A DNA stretch of 64,000 bases from Chryseobacterium artocarpi. Lineage in GTDB: Bacteria; Bacteroidota; Bacteroidia; Flavobacteriales; Weeksellaceae. A program made the translations under genes and the position numbers. Shown here in pieces: positions 7,521-17,327 of the stretch (positions within the stretch are counted from its first letter, which is position 1; the number at the start of each line of letters is the position of its first letter). The stretch covers positions 372,001-436,000 of the forward strand of contig NZ_MAYH01000012.1 of NCBI RefSeq assembly GCF_001684975.1, read 5' to 3'. The notes beneath the pieces are model-generated. The model saw nothing but the letters and a program-made list of their open reading frames with translations, was not told the origin of the DNA and did no database searches.

Positions 7521-10001
7521 ATGAATAAAACTTTCCTTTTTACCTTTCTTTTTATTCAGAGTATACTCTCTGCACAATTTTCAGAAAGAAGCTTATCTTC
7601 CTCGAATTGGCAATTTAAAAATTCAAAAGATAAAAACTGGCTGCCGGCAAAAGTTCCAGGTACGGTTCATATGGATCTGATGACCAATAAACTTATCCCT
7701 GATCCTTTTAAAGATGAAAATGAAAAAAAAGTGCAATGGGTAGAAAACGAAGATTGGGACTATCAAACCAATTTTGAAGTTTCACCAAAGGAATTTGCAT
7801 ATACCAATATTGATCTTGTTTTTAACGGATTAGATACATTTTCAGAGATTTATCTTAATGGAAAACTGGTAGAGAAAACAGATAATATGTTCCGAAAGTG
7901 GGAAATTCCGGTGAAAGACTATATAAAACAAGGAAGTAACCTGTTACAGGTAAAATTTAAATCCGCAGTCAATACTGGAAAAGAACTTGCAAAGAAAGTT
8001 CCCTTTACAATGCCCGAATCACCAAGGAGCTTTGTAAGAAAAGCACAGTATCAATTTGGTTGGGATTGGGGACCAAGATTGGTAACGGCAGGAATCTGGA
8101 AAGATGTAAAACTTGAATTCTGGCAAAAAGTAAAAATTAAAAATATTCAGGTACAGCAGAAATCTCTAACGGATACTCTGGCTGAGGTCTCTTTTAATAT
8201 GAATATTTTTGCTGAAGAAGATGGAGAATATTATACATGGTTTAATTTAAACAGAGGACAACGTCGTTTTCACCTTACAAAAGGATTAAATACCATTACA
8301 TTACCCTATAAAATTAAGAACCCTAAGTTATGGCAACCTAATGGATTAGGAAAACCTGACCGATATGGAACTAAAATTACTTTATATAGCAGTAAAGGAC
8401 AGATCCTTCGCGATATTCATGTTTCCTATGGTTTGAAAAATGTCGAGCTTATTCAGGAAAAAGATGAAAAAGGAAAATCCTTTTATTTTAAAGTCAATGG
8501 AAACCCTTTATACATCAAAGGTACAAACTGGATTCCGGCAGACAGCTTTTCTCCAAGAATTACCAAAGAAAAATACCAGAAACTAATTAAGGCAGCGAAA
8601 GAAGCTAATATGAACATGATCAGAATCTGGGGTGGAGGTATTTATGAAGATGAAGAATTTTATAAAGCCTGCGATGAAAACGGGATCATGGTGTGGCAGG
8701 ACTTTATGTTTGCAGGAAGTTTTTATCCGGCTGACAATGATTTTCTGAATAATGTAAAAGAAGAAGTCAAAGATCAGGTTAACAGGCTTCAAAATCATCC
8801 ATCCATAGCTTTGTGGTGCGGAAACAATGAAATAGATGAAGCTATTGTCAACTGGGGATACCAGAAACAGTTTAAATATTCAAAAGAAGATTCATTACAG
8901 GTTTGGAGCGACTATAAAAAGCTTTTTCACGATGTAATTCCTGCGACATTAAAAGAGAATATTGCTCCGGAGAAAAATTTGTATTGGGAAAGCTCTCCAT
9001 CAATAGGATGGGGGAACAAAGAAAGCCTTACTCAGGGAGACTCGCATTATTGGGGTGTTTGGTGGGGAGAACAGCCTTTTGAGATTTATAATGAAAAAGT
9101 AGGTCGTTTCATGTCTGAATACGGTTTTCAGGGAATGCCCACTTTAGCTACGACAAAATCAATGTTTTCCGGAGTATCAGATTTAGATTTACAAAATCCA
9201 ACGATCAAGGCTCATGAAAAACACGCCAGAGGCTGGGATATTATCAATGAATACATGAAACGCGATTATCCTGCTACTACAGGCTTTGTGAAATACAATT
9301 ACATCTCCCAATTGTTGCAGGCAAGAGGAATGCAGATTGCCATTGAGGCTCATCGTCGCGCAAAACCCTATAATATGGGAACTTTATACTGGCAGCTTAA
9401 TGATTGCTGGCCTGTGGTTTCGTGGTCATCTATTGATTATCTTGGAAATTGGAAAGCATTCCATTATCAGGCAAAAAGAAGCTTTGAACCAGTGTTGATT
9501 TCCGTTGCTGAGACCGATAAAACCTATGATATTTACTTTATTAGTGACTTACTGAAAGAGATAAAAGTTGATGCAAAATTTGAGTTGATCGATTTTCAAG
9601 GAAAACAACTTTGGAAATCAGCTAAAATCAAGGATTTAAAAGCCAATACAAGTGAGAACATTTTTAGCATCAATAAAACAGAATTGTCTAAGTTTGATCT
9701 ATCAAAAGCTGTTTTAAAGATCAGTTCTCAAAATGATGGGAATTTATTAGAAAAGCTTTTCTTCTTTAAGAAACCTAAAGACTTAAAACTTTCAAAGCCT
9801 AATATCACTATTAAAAAAATCTCTTCAACGGAAATTGAAGTTTCAACTGATGTTTTAGCAAAAGATATTTATCTGATTGGTGATGCTCATTTCAGTGATA
9901 ATTTCTTTGATCTTTTACCCAATACTTCAAAGAGAATTACACTTTCCAAAGCTTTGGAAAATGTTGAAGTAATGAGTTTGAATGATGTATTTAATAATTA
10001 A
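7521..10001 (+). CDS. Exported GH2 family beta-mannosidase
   Basis: About 826 residues from the ATG at 7521, chosen because MNKTFLFTFLFIQSILSAQ is a signal peptide. An earlier in-frame ATG at 7476 lies inside a repeat. GH2 domains follow in order: N-terminal jelly roll (GTVHMDLM, QFGWDWGPR), immunoglobulin-like domain, TIM barrel. The acid/base Glu is in WCGNNE (E437) and the nucleophile in MSEYGFQG (E533); MIRIWGGGIYE and YWQLNDCWP are typical of beta-mannosidases. It would remove the beta-linked mannose of the N-glycan core, upstream of the glycosylasparaginase step. Confidence 0.93.
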   Translation: MNKTFLFTFLFIQSILSAQFSERSLSSSNWQFKNSKDKNWLPAKVPGTVHMDLMTNKLIPDPFKDENEKKVQWVENEDWDYQTNFEVSPKEFAYTNIDLVFNGLDTFSEIYLNGKLVEKTDNMFRKWEIPVKDYIKQGSNLLQVKFKSAVNTGKELAKKVPFTMPESPRSFVRKAQYQFGWDWGPRLVTAGIWKDVKLEFWQKVKIKNIQVQQKSLTDTLAEVSFNMNIFAEEDGEYYTWFNLNRGQRRFHLTKGLNTITLPYKIKNPKLWQPNGLGKPDRYGTKITLYSSKGQILRDIHVSYGLKNVELIQEKDEKGKSFYFKVNGNPLYIKGTNWIPADSFSPRITKEKYQKLIKAAKEANMNMIRIWGGGIYEDEEFYKACDENGIMVWQDFMFAGSFYPADNDFLNNVKEEVKDQVNRLQNHPSIALWCGNNEIDEAIVNWGYQKQFKYSKEDSLQVWSDYKKLFHDVIPATLKENIAPEKNLYWESSPSIGWGNKESLTQGDSHYWGVWWGEQPFEIYNEKVGRFMSEYGFQGMPTLATTKSMFSGVSDLDLQNPTIKAHEKHARGWDIINEYMKRDYPATTGFVKYNYISQLLQARGMQIAIEAHRRAKPYNMGTLYWQLNDCWPVVSWSSIDYLGNWKAFHYQAKRSFEPVLISVAETDKTYDIYFISDLLKEIKVDAKFELIDFQGKQLWKSAKIKDLKANTSENIFSINKTELSKFDLSKAVLKISSQNDGNLLEKLFFFKKPKDLKLSKPNITIKKISSTEIEVSTDVLAKDIYLIGDAHFSDNFFDLLPNTSKRITLSKALENVEVMSLNDVFNN

Positions 10002-10034
10002 GAGATTAACTTGCATTAATAGTTATAAATAATT

Positions 10035-10067
10035 AACCCTTATAGGTTTCTAAAGCTTATAAGGGTT
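10035..10067 (+). terminator. Hairpin after the beta-mannosidase gene
   Basis: AACCCTTATA (10035-10044) pairs perfectly with TATAAGGGTT (10058-10067). There is no strong U-tract, so it may be a weak terminator or an mRNA-stabilising stem. Confidence 0.5.
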
Positions 10068-10154
10068 GAATGAACAGAAATAGCTATAAAACTCTCATTA
10101 AAAATCATTCTCAAAAAAATAGAGATTTTCCATTCTCACCTCAAAAATCAACCG

Positions 10155-10162
10155 TAACTTTG
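10155..10162 (+). promoter_or_regulatory. -7 promoter element of the AEC permease gene
   Basis: TAACTTTG is an exact TAnnTTTG match, 23 bp before the ATG at 10186. Confidence 0.65.
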
Positions 10163-10185
10163 CAGGACATTATTTCTTTACAGTT

Positions 10186-11094
10186 ATGGTAAATTTTGTT
10201 CTGATTGCAGTGTGCATTATTGCAGGAATGATATTCAAAGCAACAAAATCTATCCACCCGGATGCCCATAAGGGGATCAATACCTGGATTCTTTATCTTG
10301 CTCTACCGGCAGTTTCATTTAAATATCTGCCCAAAGTACAATGGACAACGGAAATGCTTTTCCCGATTGCCGCTACATTTTTAATCTCTGTATTCTGTTT
10401 CATTTATATGATGTTTTACAGTAAAAGCCGTGGCTATTCAAGGCGGTCCAGAAGTACATTAGAGCTGGCAAGCGGTTACAGTAATACATCCTTTATCGGG
10501 TTTCCGTTAATCAGTGCTTTTTATGGGGAAGGATTGTTAAGCATTGCAATTATTTGTGATCAAACTATGTTCTTTGCCCTTTCAACATTGGGAATTATAG
10601 CAGCTGTAAAAGGCGGCAGTAAGTCAGGGAAAGTAAGTGCGGTATTCATTTTAAAGCGTCTTATCACATTTCCGCCATTAATAGGCTGTATCTCAGCTTT
10701 GGTATTGTCACAATTTATCGATTTTACAGTTGCGGAACCGTTTTTTGATAAATTGGCGGCTACGGTGAGCCCTTTAGCTTTATTCTCAGTAGGTTTACAG
10801 TTGAAATTTAACGGATGGAAAAAACTGATCCCTCAGATGTCGGCTTCCATGCTTTATAAACTGATTCTTGCTCCGGCAATTGTTTTAGGAATGGCTTTAT
10901 TATTGGGAATAAAAGGAGATGTTGCAAAAATTACAGTCTTTGAAGCTGCAATGCCAACATTAGTTACTTCAAGTATCATTGCGGAACAATTCAGATTGAA
11001 TACAAAACTGACCAATCTTATCATTGGAGTCAGTATCATTGTAGGATTTTTCACTTCGGCGATGTGGTATGAAATCACAGAATTCTTCTTTTAA
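10186..11094 (+). CDS. AEC family transporter (auxin efflux carrier fold)
   Basis: 302 residues with about ten membrane segments and no signal peptide. The two inverted five-helix halves of this fold are recognisable: the first ends near SGYSNTSFIGFPLISAFYG and the second holds PTLVTSSIIAEQFRLN. Bacterial members move small carboxylates such as malate or malonate. The substrate here cannot be told. The gene has its own promoter and precedes priA in the same direction with an 84-bp gap. Confidence 0.88.
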   Translation: MVNFVLIAVCIIAGMIFKATKSIHPDAHKGINTWILYLALPAVSFKYLPKVQWTTEMLFPIAATFLISVFCFIYMMFYSKSRGYSRRSRSTLELASGYSNTSFIGFPLISAFYGEGLLSIAIICDQTMFFALSTLGIIAAVKGGSKSGKVSAVFILKRLITFPPLIGCISALVLSQFIDFTVAEPFFDKLAATVSPLALFSVGLQLKFNGWKKLIPQMSASMLYKLILAPAIVLGMALLLGIKGDVAKITVFEAAMPTLVTSSIIAEQFRLNTKLTNLIIGVSIIVGFFTSAMWYEITEFFF

Positions 11095-11178
11095 ATTTTC
11101 AGTTTTGTGAAGATCGAAATAGTTCAAAAGTTGCAGTTCTCTCAGGAAAAATCTAATTTTACACTTTAAATATTTCCC

Positions 11179-13626
11179 TTGCAATACGCTCAAATTGTCT
11201 TACCGCTGAATTTAAAAGGTTCCTTTACATACAAGGTTCCGGAAGAACTGATGTCTCAAATTCAGTTGGGAATGCGGGTTTTGGTGCCATTTGGAGGGAA
11301 AAAGATTTATACGGGAATTGTATTTGAACTTCATGATAACGCCCCGGAAAATTTTGTAGCAAAAGAAGTCATCAGTATTTTGGATGAAAGACCAATACTT
11401 CCCGAAGAGCAGATTCATTTCTGGAACTGGCTTTCCGATTACTATTTGTGTAATCTGGGTGAGATTTACAGACTTGCTTTTCCCTCTTCTTTAAAATTGG
11501 AAAGCGAAACCTATCTGAAATTGAAGCCTGGTGTTGTCATAGATTTCGAAAACCTCGATGTCAATGAAATGTATCTGGTTCAGGCATTGGAAGTAAGACA
11601 GTTGGTAAATCTTACCGATATTGAAGCATTTATTCCCAAAAAAGAAATCATCAAAACCATCAATTCACTTATAGATCTTCAATATATTGAGATTGATGAG
11701 AAAATTGCTGAAAAATATAAGGCAAAAGAAGTTGCTTATGTAAAGATCAATGATGAGGTCTTAGGAAATCAGAATCTTACAGAAATTCTTTTAAAACTTA
11801 ATAAAGCTCCTAAGCAGAAAGATCTGTTTCTTTTTATTTTAGAGAAGCAGACTGAAAAACCAGATCTTCATATCAAAAAGGCTGAGCTGTTTGAGGATGG
11901 CTATTTTGGAAGTTCTCATTTTAAAGCACTGGCAGATAAAGGTCTTGTAGAAGAATACTTCATGCAGAAAGACCGAATTGAAAGCTATGAAGGAGAAATT
12001 GAAGATATCGAAGAACTTTCAGAGCAGCAGAAAACTGCGAAAGCTGAAATTGACGAAGCATTTCAAGAAGGAAAAAATGTATTACTTCATGGAGTAACTT
12101 CATCAGGGAAAACTCATATTTATTTAGAAAAAATAGAAGAATGTATCAGAAATGGTAAAAATGTTCTGTTTTTACTTCCTGAAATTTCTTTGACTAAACA
12201 AATTACTCAAAGGCTTGAAAAAAAATACGGCAGGCAACTAGGCTTTTATCATCAGAAACTGACTGATTTTGAAAGAGTGGAAGTGTGGCGACGAATTAAG
12301 CAAAATGATATTCGTATCCTTGTGGGAACACGAAATGCTTTGTTTTTACCCTATCAGAACTTGGGATTGATTGTAGTGGATGAAGAACATGATTCCGCTT
12401 ATAAACCAAGAGAAGTTTCACCCTATTTTAATGCAAGAGATGCGGCTTTGGTATTAGGAAGTCTATACGATGCTGGAGTGATTCTTGGATCTGCGACACC
12501 TTCCGTTGAAAGTTATTACCGCGCCAGAAAAGATAAGATGAAATATATTTTCCTGGAAGAAAGATTCGGGAATGTAAATTTACCTGAATATGAACTGATC
12601 AATTTCAAAGAAGCTCAGGAATCTAAAAACGTATCAGGGAATTTTTCAACCAGGCTTATCGATGCAATTAAAGCAACAATTAATGATAAAAACCAGGCAA
12701 TAGTTCTTCACAACAGACGTGGTTATGCGAATGTCGTAGAATGCGAGACCTGTGGTTACGTTAATTATTGCTCCAATTGTGATGTTGTAATGACTTATCA
12801 CAAAGCAGCCAATGAAATGAAGTGCCATTACTGCGGTCAGAGAGCATCAAAACCGAGAACCTGCCCGAAATGTAATTCCGAGAATCTTAATGAAAGAGGA
12901 GTGGGGGTAGAACAGATTCATGAAGAAGTTTCCAAGCTGTTTCCTGAAAATGAGGTAGATAGAATGGATGTAGATTCCATGCGTAAGAAATTTGCTTACG
13001 AAAAGCTTTATGAAAAGATAGAGGAGGGAGAAACAGACATCGTGGTAGGAACACAAATGATTTCTAAAGGTCTTGATTTCGATCATATTGAACTGGTGGC
13101 AATTCCAAAAGCTGACTCCTTATTATATGTACAGGATTTCAGAGCAGAAGAACGTGCTTATCAATTGATAACGCAGGTTTCCGGTAGAGCGGGAAGGGTT
13201 TCCGGAAAAGGGAAAATCCTGATTCAGACCTATAATCCTGATCATTCTGTATTTCAGCTGATCAAGATGAATAATCCTGCTAAGATCTATAAATATATCC
13301 TTACAGAGCGTCAGAAGTTTCATTATCCGCCATTTACCAAGCTTATTATGATCGAGATGAAGCATCGAAGAGATGATAAGGTAGACCGTGCATCTCAGTT
13401 TTTAGGTTCTATTCTGAGAAAATATCTTCCTGAAGACTGCGTTTTAGGACCTGAAAGAGCTCAGATTGCAAGGCTAAATAATTTATATCAGTTCCAGATT
13501 CTCCTTAAATTACCTCGTGGGAAAAACTATGAAAGGTATAAGCAAATGGTTTTGATAAGTTTGAAAGAATTTGACGAAATTACTGCTTATCAAAGCATTA
13601 AAAAAGACGTTTTTGTTGATTTTTAA
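11179..13626 (+). CDS. priA: Primosomal protein N' (PriA), replication restart helicase
   Basis: 815 residues. The start is a TTG at 11179: an in-frame stop lies 12 bp upstream, and the conserved N-terminus (QIVLPLNLKGSFTYKVP) begins right after it, so no ATG can serve. Then come the helicase Walker A (GVTSSGKTH), the DEEH box, and the zinc region of four CxxC pairs (about residues 522-565, CETCGY to CPKCN), followed by GTQMISKGLDF and the SGRAGR motif. PriA reloads the replisome at stalled forks. All key motifs are intact. Confidence 0.96.
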   Translation: MQYAQIVLPLNLKGSFTYKVPEELMSQIQLGMRVLVPFGGKKIYTGIVFELHDNAPENFVAKEVISILDERPILPEEQIHFWNWLSDYYLCNLGEIYRLAFPSSLKLESETYLKLKPGVVIDFENLDVNEMYLVQALEVRQLVNLTDIEAFIPKKEIIKTINSLIDLQYIEIDEKIAEKYKAKEVAYVKINDEVLGNQNLTEILLKLNKAPKQKDLFLFILEKQTEKPDLHIKKAELFEDGYFGSSHFKALADKGLVEEYFMQKDRIESYEGEIEDIEELSEQQKTAKAEIDEAFQEGKNVLLHGVTSSGKTHIYLEKIEECIRNGKNVLFLLPEISLTKQITQRLEKKYGRQLGFYHQKLTDFERVEVWRRIKQNDIRILVGTRNALFLPYQNLGLIVVDEEHDSAYKPREVSPYFNARDAALVLGSLYDAGVILGSATPSVESYYRARKDKMKYIFLEERFGNVNLPEYELINFKEAQESKNVSGNFSTRLIDAIKATINDKNQAIVLHNRRGYANVVECETCGYVNYCSNCDVVMTYHKAANEMKCHYCGQRASKPRTCPKCNSENLNERGVGVEQIHEEVSKLFPENEVDRMDVDSMRKKFAYEKLYEKIEEGETDIVVGTQMISKGLDFDHIELVAIPKADSLLYVQDFRAEERAYQLITQVSGRAGRVSGKGKILIQTYNPDHSVFQLIKMNNPAKIYKYILTERQKFHYPPFTKLIMIEMKHRRDDKVDRASQFLGSILRKYLPEDCVLGPERAQIARLNNLYQFQILLKLPRGKNYERYKQMVLISLKEFDEITAYQSIKKDVFVDF

Positions 13627-13691
13627 CAATTTTTAACAAACTTTACACTCTTTTATAAGACGGCTGTGGTCCGTTATATGACAATAATTTC

Positions 13692-13699
13692 TACTTTTG
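13692..13699 (+). promoter_or_regulatory. -7 promoter element of dacB
   Basis: TACTTTTG matches TAnnTTTG and stands 88 bp before the ATG at 13788, giving a leader of about 80 nt. Confidence 0.5.
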
Positions 13700-13787
13700 G
13701 ACGTTGATTAAGTGTTTGGCTCTTTTATTGAATGATTTAACTTATCATTTTCTATAAGCTCCAAACTATAGAACAAAAAAAGGATAG

Positions 13788-15257
13788 ATGGTAAATTTCA
13801 GAAAATATATTTCAAGTGCAGCGGTGTTGGCTTCCGGTCTTTTCCTGGCTCAATCTACCGTTTCTACTGTTCTTTACTCTCAGAATTACGACAATCAGAA
13901 AAGCAGTTTGAATCTTCCTTCACCCGTAAGCTCGGTGGTGGAGAAAACGATGTTGTCGGCTAAAGAACTTGTAGACATTAATGTAAACACAATGATGGCG
14001 GACCCTGTATTGAAAAATGCAAACTGGGGATTCGTGGTGTATGATCCGAAAACAAAGAAGGTTATTTCCTCATATAATGAGAGTACCCCATTGGTTCCGG
14101 CTTCTACTACAAAATTACTGACCACAGAAACAGCACTGAATCTGTTGGGAGAGAATTATCGTTGGATGACTCAATTGGAGTATTCAGGGACAGTGGATGA
14201 AAACGGTACTTTAAATGGAAACCTTTATATTGTAGGAAGCGGAGACCCGTCTTTGGGAACAAACAAAGCAGGAGCATGGTCTTACAGAGACATTATTTCA
14301 GATTTCATAGGAGGACTTTCACGTGAGGGAATCAGAAAGGTAAACGGTGATATTATTATTCAGACAGCGCTTTTCAAAGGCAATATTTCAATGCTTCCGG
14401 AAAATGTTGTATGGCTAGAAAACAATAATTATTATCTGCCTGTAGGAACAACCAGCGGAATAAACCCAGCTAATGAAAAACTGATCGTAAAAAAAGGTGG
14501 TTTCTCTACTGAAAAGAAATTTTTCTACGTTTCACCTTATGCTCATAAAATGGTATATGCTGAAAAGTATGACGGAGACGGAGTTTTAACAACAAAACTT
14601 CCTGAAGCTCCAGCTTATTTAGCAAACAGCTTCAGAACAACATTGGTGAAAAGCGGAATTCCTGTGACCGGAAAAGTAACGCCTAAAATGACAGATGCTT
14701 CCCCTGAAAACAGAAAAATGCTTTCTGCTTATAAATCTCCTACGTTAAGTGATATTGTATATTATACTAACCAGCGTAGTGATAATTCATTGGCGGAAGC
14801 TCTGTTGAGAACAGTAGGATTTCAGAAATTGGGTGACCAGACTTCAGAAACAGGTAGAGGAGTTGTTACAGAGCACTTAAAAGAAGCAGGTTTTGATATG
14901 TTAGGTCTTAACTATATCGATGGAAGCGGTCTTTCAAGAAGTAATAATGTAACTCCTATTTCTCAGGTGAAATTCTTAACATCTTTAATGGAAGAAAAAT
15001 ATTATAGATGTTATTTAACTTCTCTTCCAATTGGTGGGCAATCCGGGACATTGAAAAGAATGTTCCTTGGAGAAGGAAACGGACAGATTTTTGCTAAAAC
15101 AGGGACTCTGAATAAAGTGAAAACATTAGCCGGATATCTGAAAACAAATTCCGGTAAAACTTTGGTTTTTTCCTTAATGGTTAATAACTACTCAGGATCT
15201 GTAGATATGGTAAAGAAAAGAATGGAAAAAATTCTGGAGCCTGCTCTGGAACTTTAA
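13788..15257 (+). CDS. dacB: D-alanyl-D-alanine carboxypeptidase/endopeptidase, PBP4 type (peptidase S13)
   Basis: 489 residues. It has an N-terminal signal (about 1-22) and the three penicillin-binding motifs: S106-T-T-K109 (ASTTKLL), S331-D-N333 (QRSDNSLAEALL) and K437-T-G439 (FAKTGTLNKVK). The roughly 220-residue insertion between the first two motifs is the mark of the PBP4/S13 class. It trims peptidoglycan stem peptides in the periplasm. The gene is monocistronic, with its own promoter and a strong terminator. Confidence 0.94.
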   Translation: MVNFRKYISSAAVLASGLFLAQSTVSTVLYSQNYDNQKSSLNLPSPVSSVVEKTMLSAKELVDINVNTMMADPVLKNANWGFVVYDPKTKKVISSYNESTPLVPASTTKLLTTETALNLLGENYRWMTQLEYSGTVDENGTLNGNLYIVGSGDPSLGTNKAGAWSYRDIISDFIGGLSREGIRKVNGDIIIQTALFKGNISMLPENVVWLENNNYYLPVGTTSGINPANEKLIVKKGGFSTEKKFFYVSPYAHKMVYAEKYDGDGVLTTKLPEAPAYLANSFRTTLVKSGIPVTGKVTPKMTDASPENRKMLSAYKSPTLSDIVYYTNQRSDNSLAEALLRTVGFQKLGDQTSETGRGVVTEHLKEAGFDMLGLNYIDGSGLSRSNNVTPISQVKFLTSLMEEKYYRCYLTSLPIGGQSGTLKRMFLGEGNGQIFAKTGTLNKVKTLAGYLKTNSGKTLVFSLMVNNYSGSVDMVKKRMEKILEPALEL

Positions 15258-15281
15258 AATGTTTATTTTATATATTATAAG

Positions 15282-15314
15282 AACCTTTTAATCAACGATT
15301 AAAAGGTTTTTTTT
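15282..15314 (+). terminator. Intrinsic terminator of dacB
   Basis: A perfect 12-bp stem (AACCTTTTAATC / GATTAAAAGGTT, 15282-15308) with a 3-nt loop runs into a T-tract. The promoter of the next gene starts inside that tract. Confidence 0.9.
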
Positions 15315-15321
15315 ATATTTG
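15314..15321 (+). promoter_or_regulatory. -7 promoter element of the M1 aminopeptidase gene
   Basis: TATATTTG matches TAnnTTTG. It begins at the last T of the upstream terminator tract and lies 21 bp before the ATG at 15343. Confidence 0.6.
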
Positions 15322-15342
15322 AATGATACAAGATTTCTGCAT

Positions 15343-17283
15343 ATGAAAAAAGTTTACTTATTAATGTTGAGCATATTGATTGCTCATCACTTTTATGGTC
15401 AAAAGACGGATCACAATATAGAAATGAAAGGGCTGAGAGAAAAGGAAATGAAGTCCTTTGCCAATAGAATGGGAATTGGAAGCGTGAACCCCAATACCCT
15501 GAATTATGATCTGCGCTATCAAAGAATGGATGTAAGTTTAGATCCTGCATTCAATAATATTTCAGGTTCTGTAACTTCTCATTTTAAGCCTAATCAGAAC
15601 ATGGGCAGTATTTACTTTGACCTTACGAATGTATTGACGGTTTCACAAGTACAATATCATGGAAATAGTATCCCTTTTCAGCAGCTTTCTACCAAAGAAA
15701 TTAAAATAGATTTTCCAGCTTCTATTCCTGCTAATACCCTAGATTCACTTACTATTCATTATTCCGGAACTCCTGATCCTGTAAATGGTACAGTAAAAAC
15801 AGGAACGCAGGGACCAGGAGTGAGCACACCTGTACTTTCAACCTTAAATGAACCATATGGAGCTCAGGACTGGTTCCCAACCAAACAAAGTTTAAATGAT
15901 AAAATTGAAAGATTTGATTTTAAAATTACAACTCCATCACAATATAATGTCGCAGCAAATGGTAAATTGATGTCAGAGATCATTACTCCGGCTACAGGAA
16001 AGAAGCTTACTTTCTGGAGAACAATGTATCCTACACCTGCTTACCTTATTGCATTGGGTATTACTACTTATACAAAGATCAATGATGTGATTGGAAATCC
16101 GCCGTTCCCGTTTGTTAATTATGTTTATCCGTCAACAGCTGCTGACCCGGTGAAAATGTCCAATATCGATCAGACAAAACAAATAATGAATGTCTTCGAG
16201 AACTATTTCGGTCCATATCCTTTCCGGGATGAAAAATACGGACACATGGAATACCTGAATGGAGGCGGAATGGAACACCAGACTATGTCATCAATGGGAG
16301 GTTTTGCAAAAAGTCTTATCGCTCATGAGCTGGCACATCAGTGGTTCGGAGATAAAGTAACTTGTGGAGCATGGAATGACATCTGGCTGAATGAAGGATT
16401 TGCAACCCTTGGAGAACATGTAGCCAATGAAAAACTGCTTATGACCAATGCCGAATTCATGAATTACCTTTCCGGGCAGATCAGTATGATTACAAGCAGC
16501 GTAGGAGGTACGACATATGTTCCTGATTCTGGTCTTAACAATATCTATAGAATTTTCGACAGCAGACTGACTTATGCTAAAGGAGGTTATATATTGAGAA
16601 TGATCAAATGGAAACTTGGTGATGATGCTTTTTATCAGGCACTTAAAGACTATCTTGGAAAACCGGAATTGGCTTATAATTATGTTAGAACATCTGATTT
16701 TAATGCTTCTTTGTTACAGTCTACGGGAATAGATTTTACAGAATTTTTTAATGATTGGCTGTATGGTGAAGGATATCCTACCTACAACATCAAATGGAAA
16801 CAAGCAGGAAATCAACTGGTTTTTAATGTTTCTCAAACCCAAAGTATGCCCTCTGTAAGTTTTTTTGAAATGCCTTTGCCTATTAAAGTAAACGGAACTG
16901 GCGGACAAACTGCGTATTTTGCACTTAATAATACTTCAAACAACCAATACTTTTCAGAAACAGTTCCTTTTCCGGTTTCAAGCATTCAGTTTAATTATGA
17001 CTATCAGATTTTACATAAAAACTCTACGGTAGTTCAGGATAATACATTGAGTGTTTCTTCGGTAGATAAAGATCATTTTGGCTTATATCCAAATCCTGCA
17101 AAGAATGAACTTTACCTTAAAGGGATTGATAAAGCTACAGAGTATTCCATTCATGGAGTAGACGGACGGTTAATAAGAACATCTGTTTATCAGCCAGGAA
17201 AAGCAATAGGAATAGCAGAATTGATTCCCGGAACATATGTCTTCACAGTGAAGGAAAAAAATATTAAGTTTATTAAACATTAA
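15343..17283 (+). CDS. M1 family metallopeptidase with T9SS type A sorting domain
   Basis: 646 residues from the ATG at 15343, which opens the signal MKKVYLLMLSILIAHHFYGQ. An in-frame TTG 24 bp upstream would add only eight residues ahead of it. The gluzincin site is intact: H328-E-L-A-H332 with E329 catalytic and the third zinc ligand E351 (WLNEGFATLGEH); the exopeptidase motif reads GGGMEH. The last roughly 75 residues (GLYPNPAKNELYLKG, then PGTYVFTV) are a type A C-terminal sorting domain. The protein should therefore cross the outer membrane by T9SS and be anchored or released outside as an aminopeptidase. Confidence 0.94.
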   Translation: MKKVYLLMLSILIAHHFYGQKTDHNIEMKGLREKEMKSFANRMGIGSVNPNTLNYDLRYQRMDVSLDPAFNNISGSVTSHFKPNQNMGSIYFDLTNVLTVSQVQYHGNSIPFQQLSTKEIKIDFPASIPANTLDSLTIHYSGTPDPVNGTVKTGTQGPGVSTPVLSTLNEPYGAQDWFPTKQSLNDKIERFDFKITTPSQYNVAANGKLMSEIITPATGKKLTFWRTMYPTPAYLIALGITTYTKINDVIGNPPFPFVNYVYPSTAADPVKMSNIDQTKQIMNVFENYFGPYPFRDEKYGHMEYLNGGGMEHQTMSSMGGFAKSLIAHELAHQWFGDKVTCGAWNDIWLNEGFATLGEHVANEKLLMTNAEFMNYLSGQISMITSSVGGTTYVPDSGLNNIYRIFDSRLTYAKGGYILRMIKWKLGDDAFYQALKDYLGKPELAYNYVRTSDFNASLLQSTGIDFTEFFNDWLYGEGYPTYNIKWKQAGNQLVFNVSQTQSMPSVSFFEMPLPIKVNGTGGQTAYFALNNTSNNQYFSETVPFPVSSIQFNYDYQILHKNSTVVQDNTLSVSSVDKDHFGLYPNPAKNELYLKGIDKATEYSIHGVDGRLIRTSVYQPGKAIGIAELIPGTYVFTVKEKNIKFIKH

Positions 17284-17290
17284 ATAATTA

Positions 17291-17327
17291 AAAGAAGCTT
17301 TCAGATTTGAAAGCTTCTTTGTTTTTT
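17291..17327. terminator. Bidirectional terminator
   Basis: The stem AAAGAAGCTTTC / GAAAGCTTCTTT (17291-17320) has a 6-nt loop and a T-tract on the plus side. It separates two convergent genes, and its right half overlaps the last codons of the cupin gene. Confidence 0.85.
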
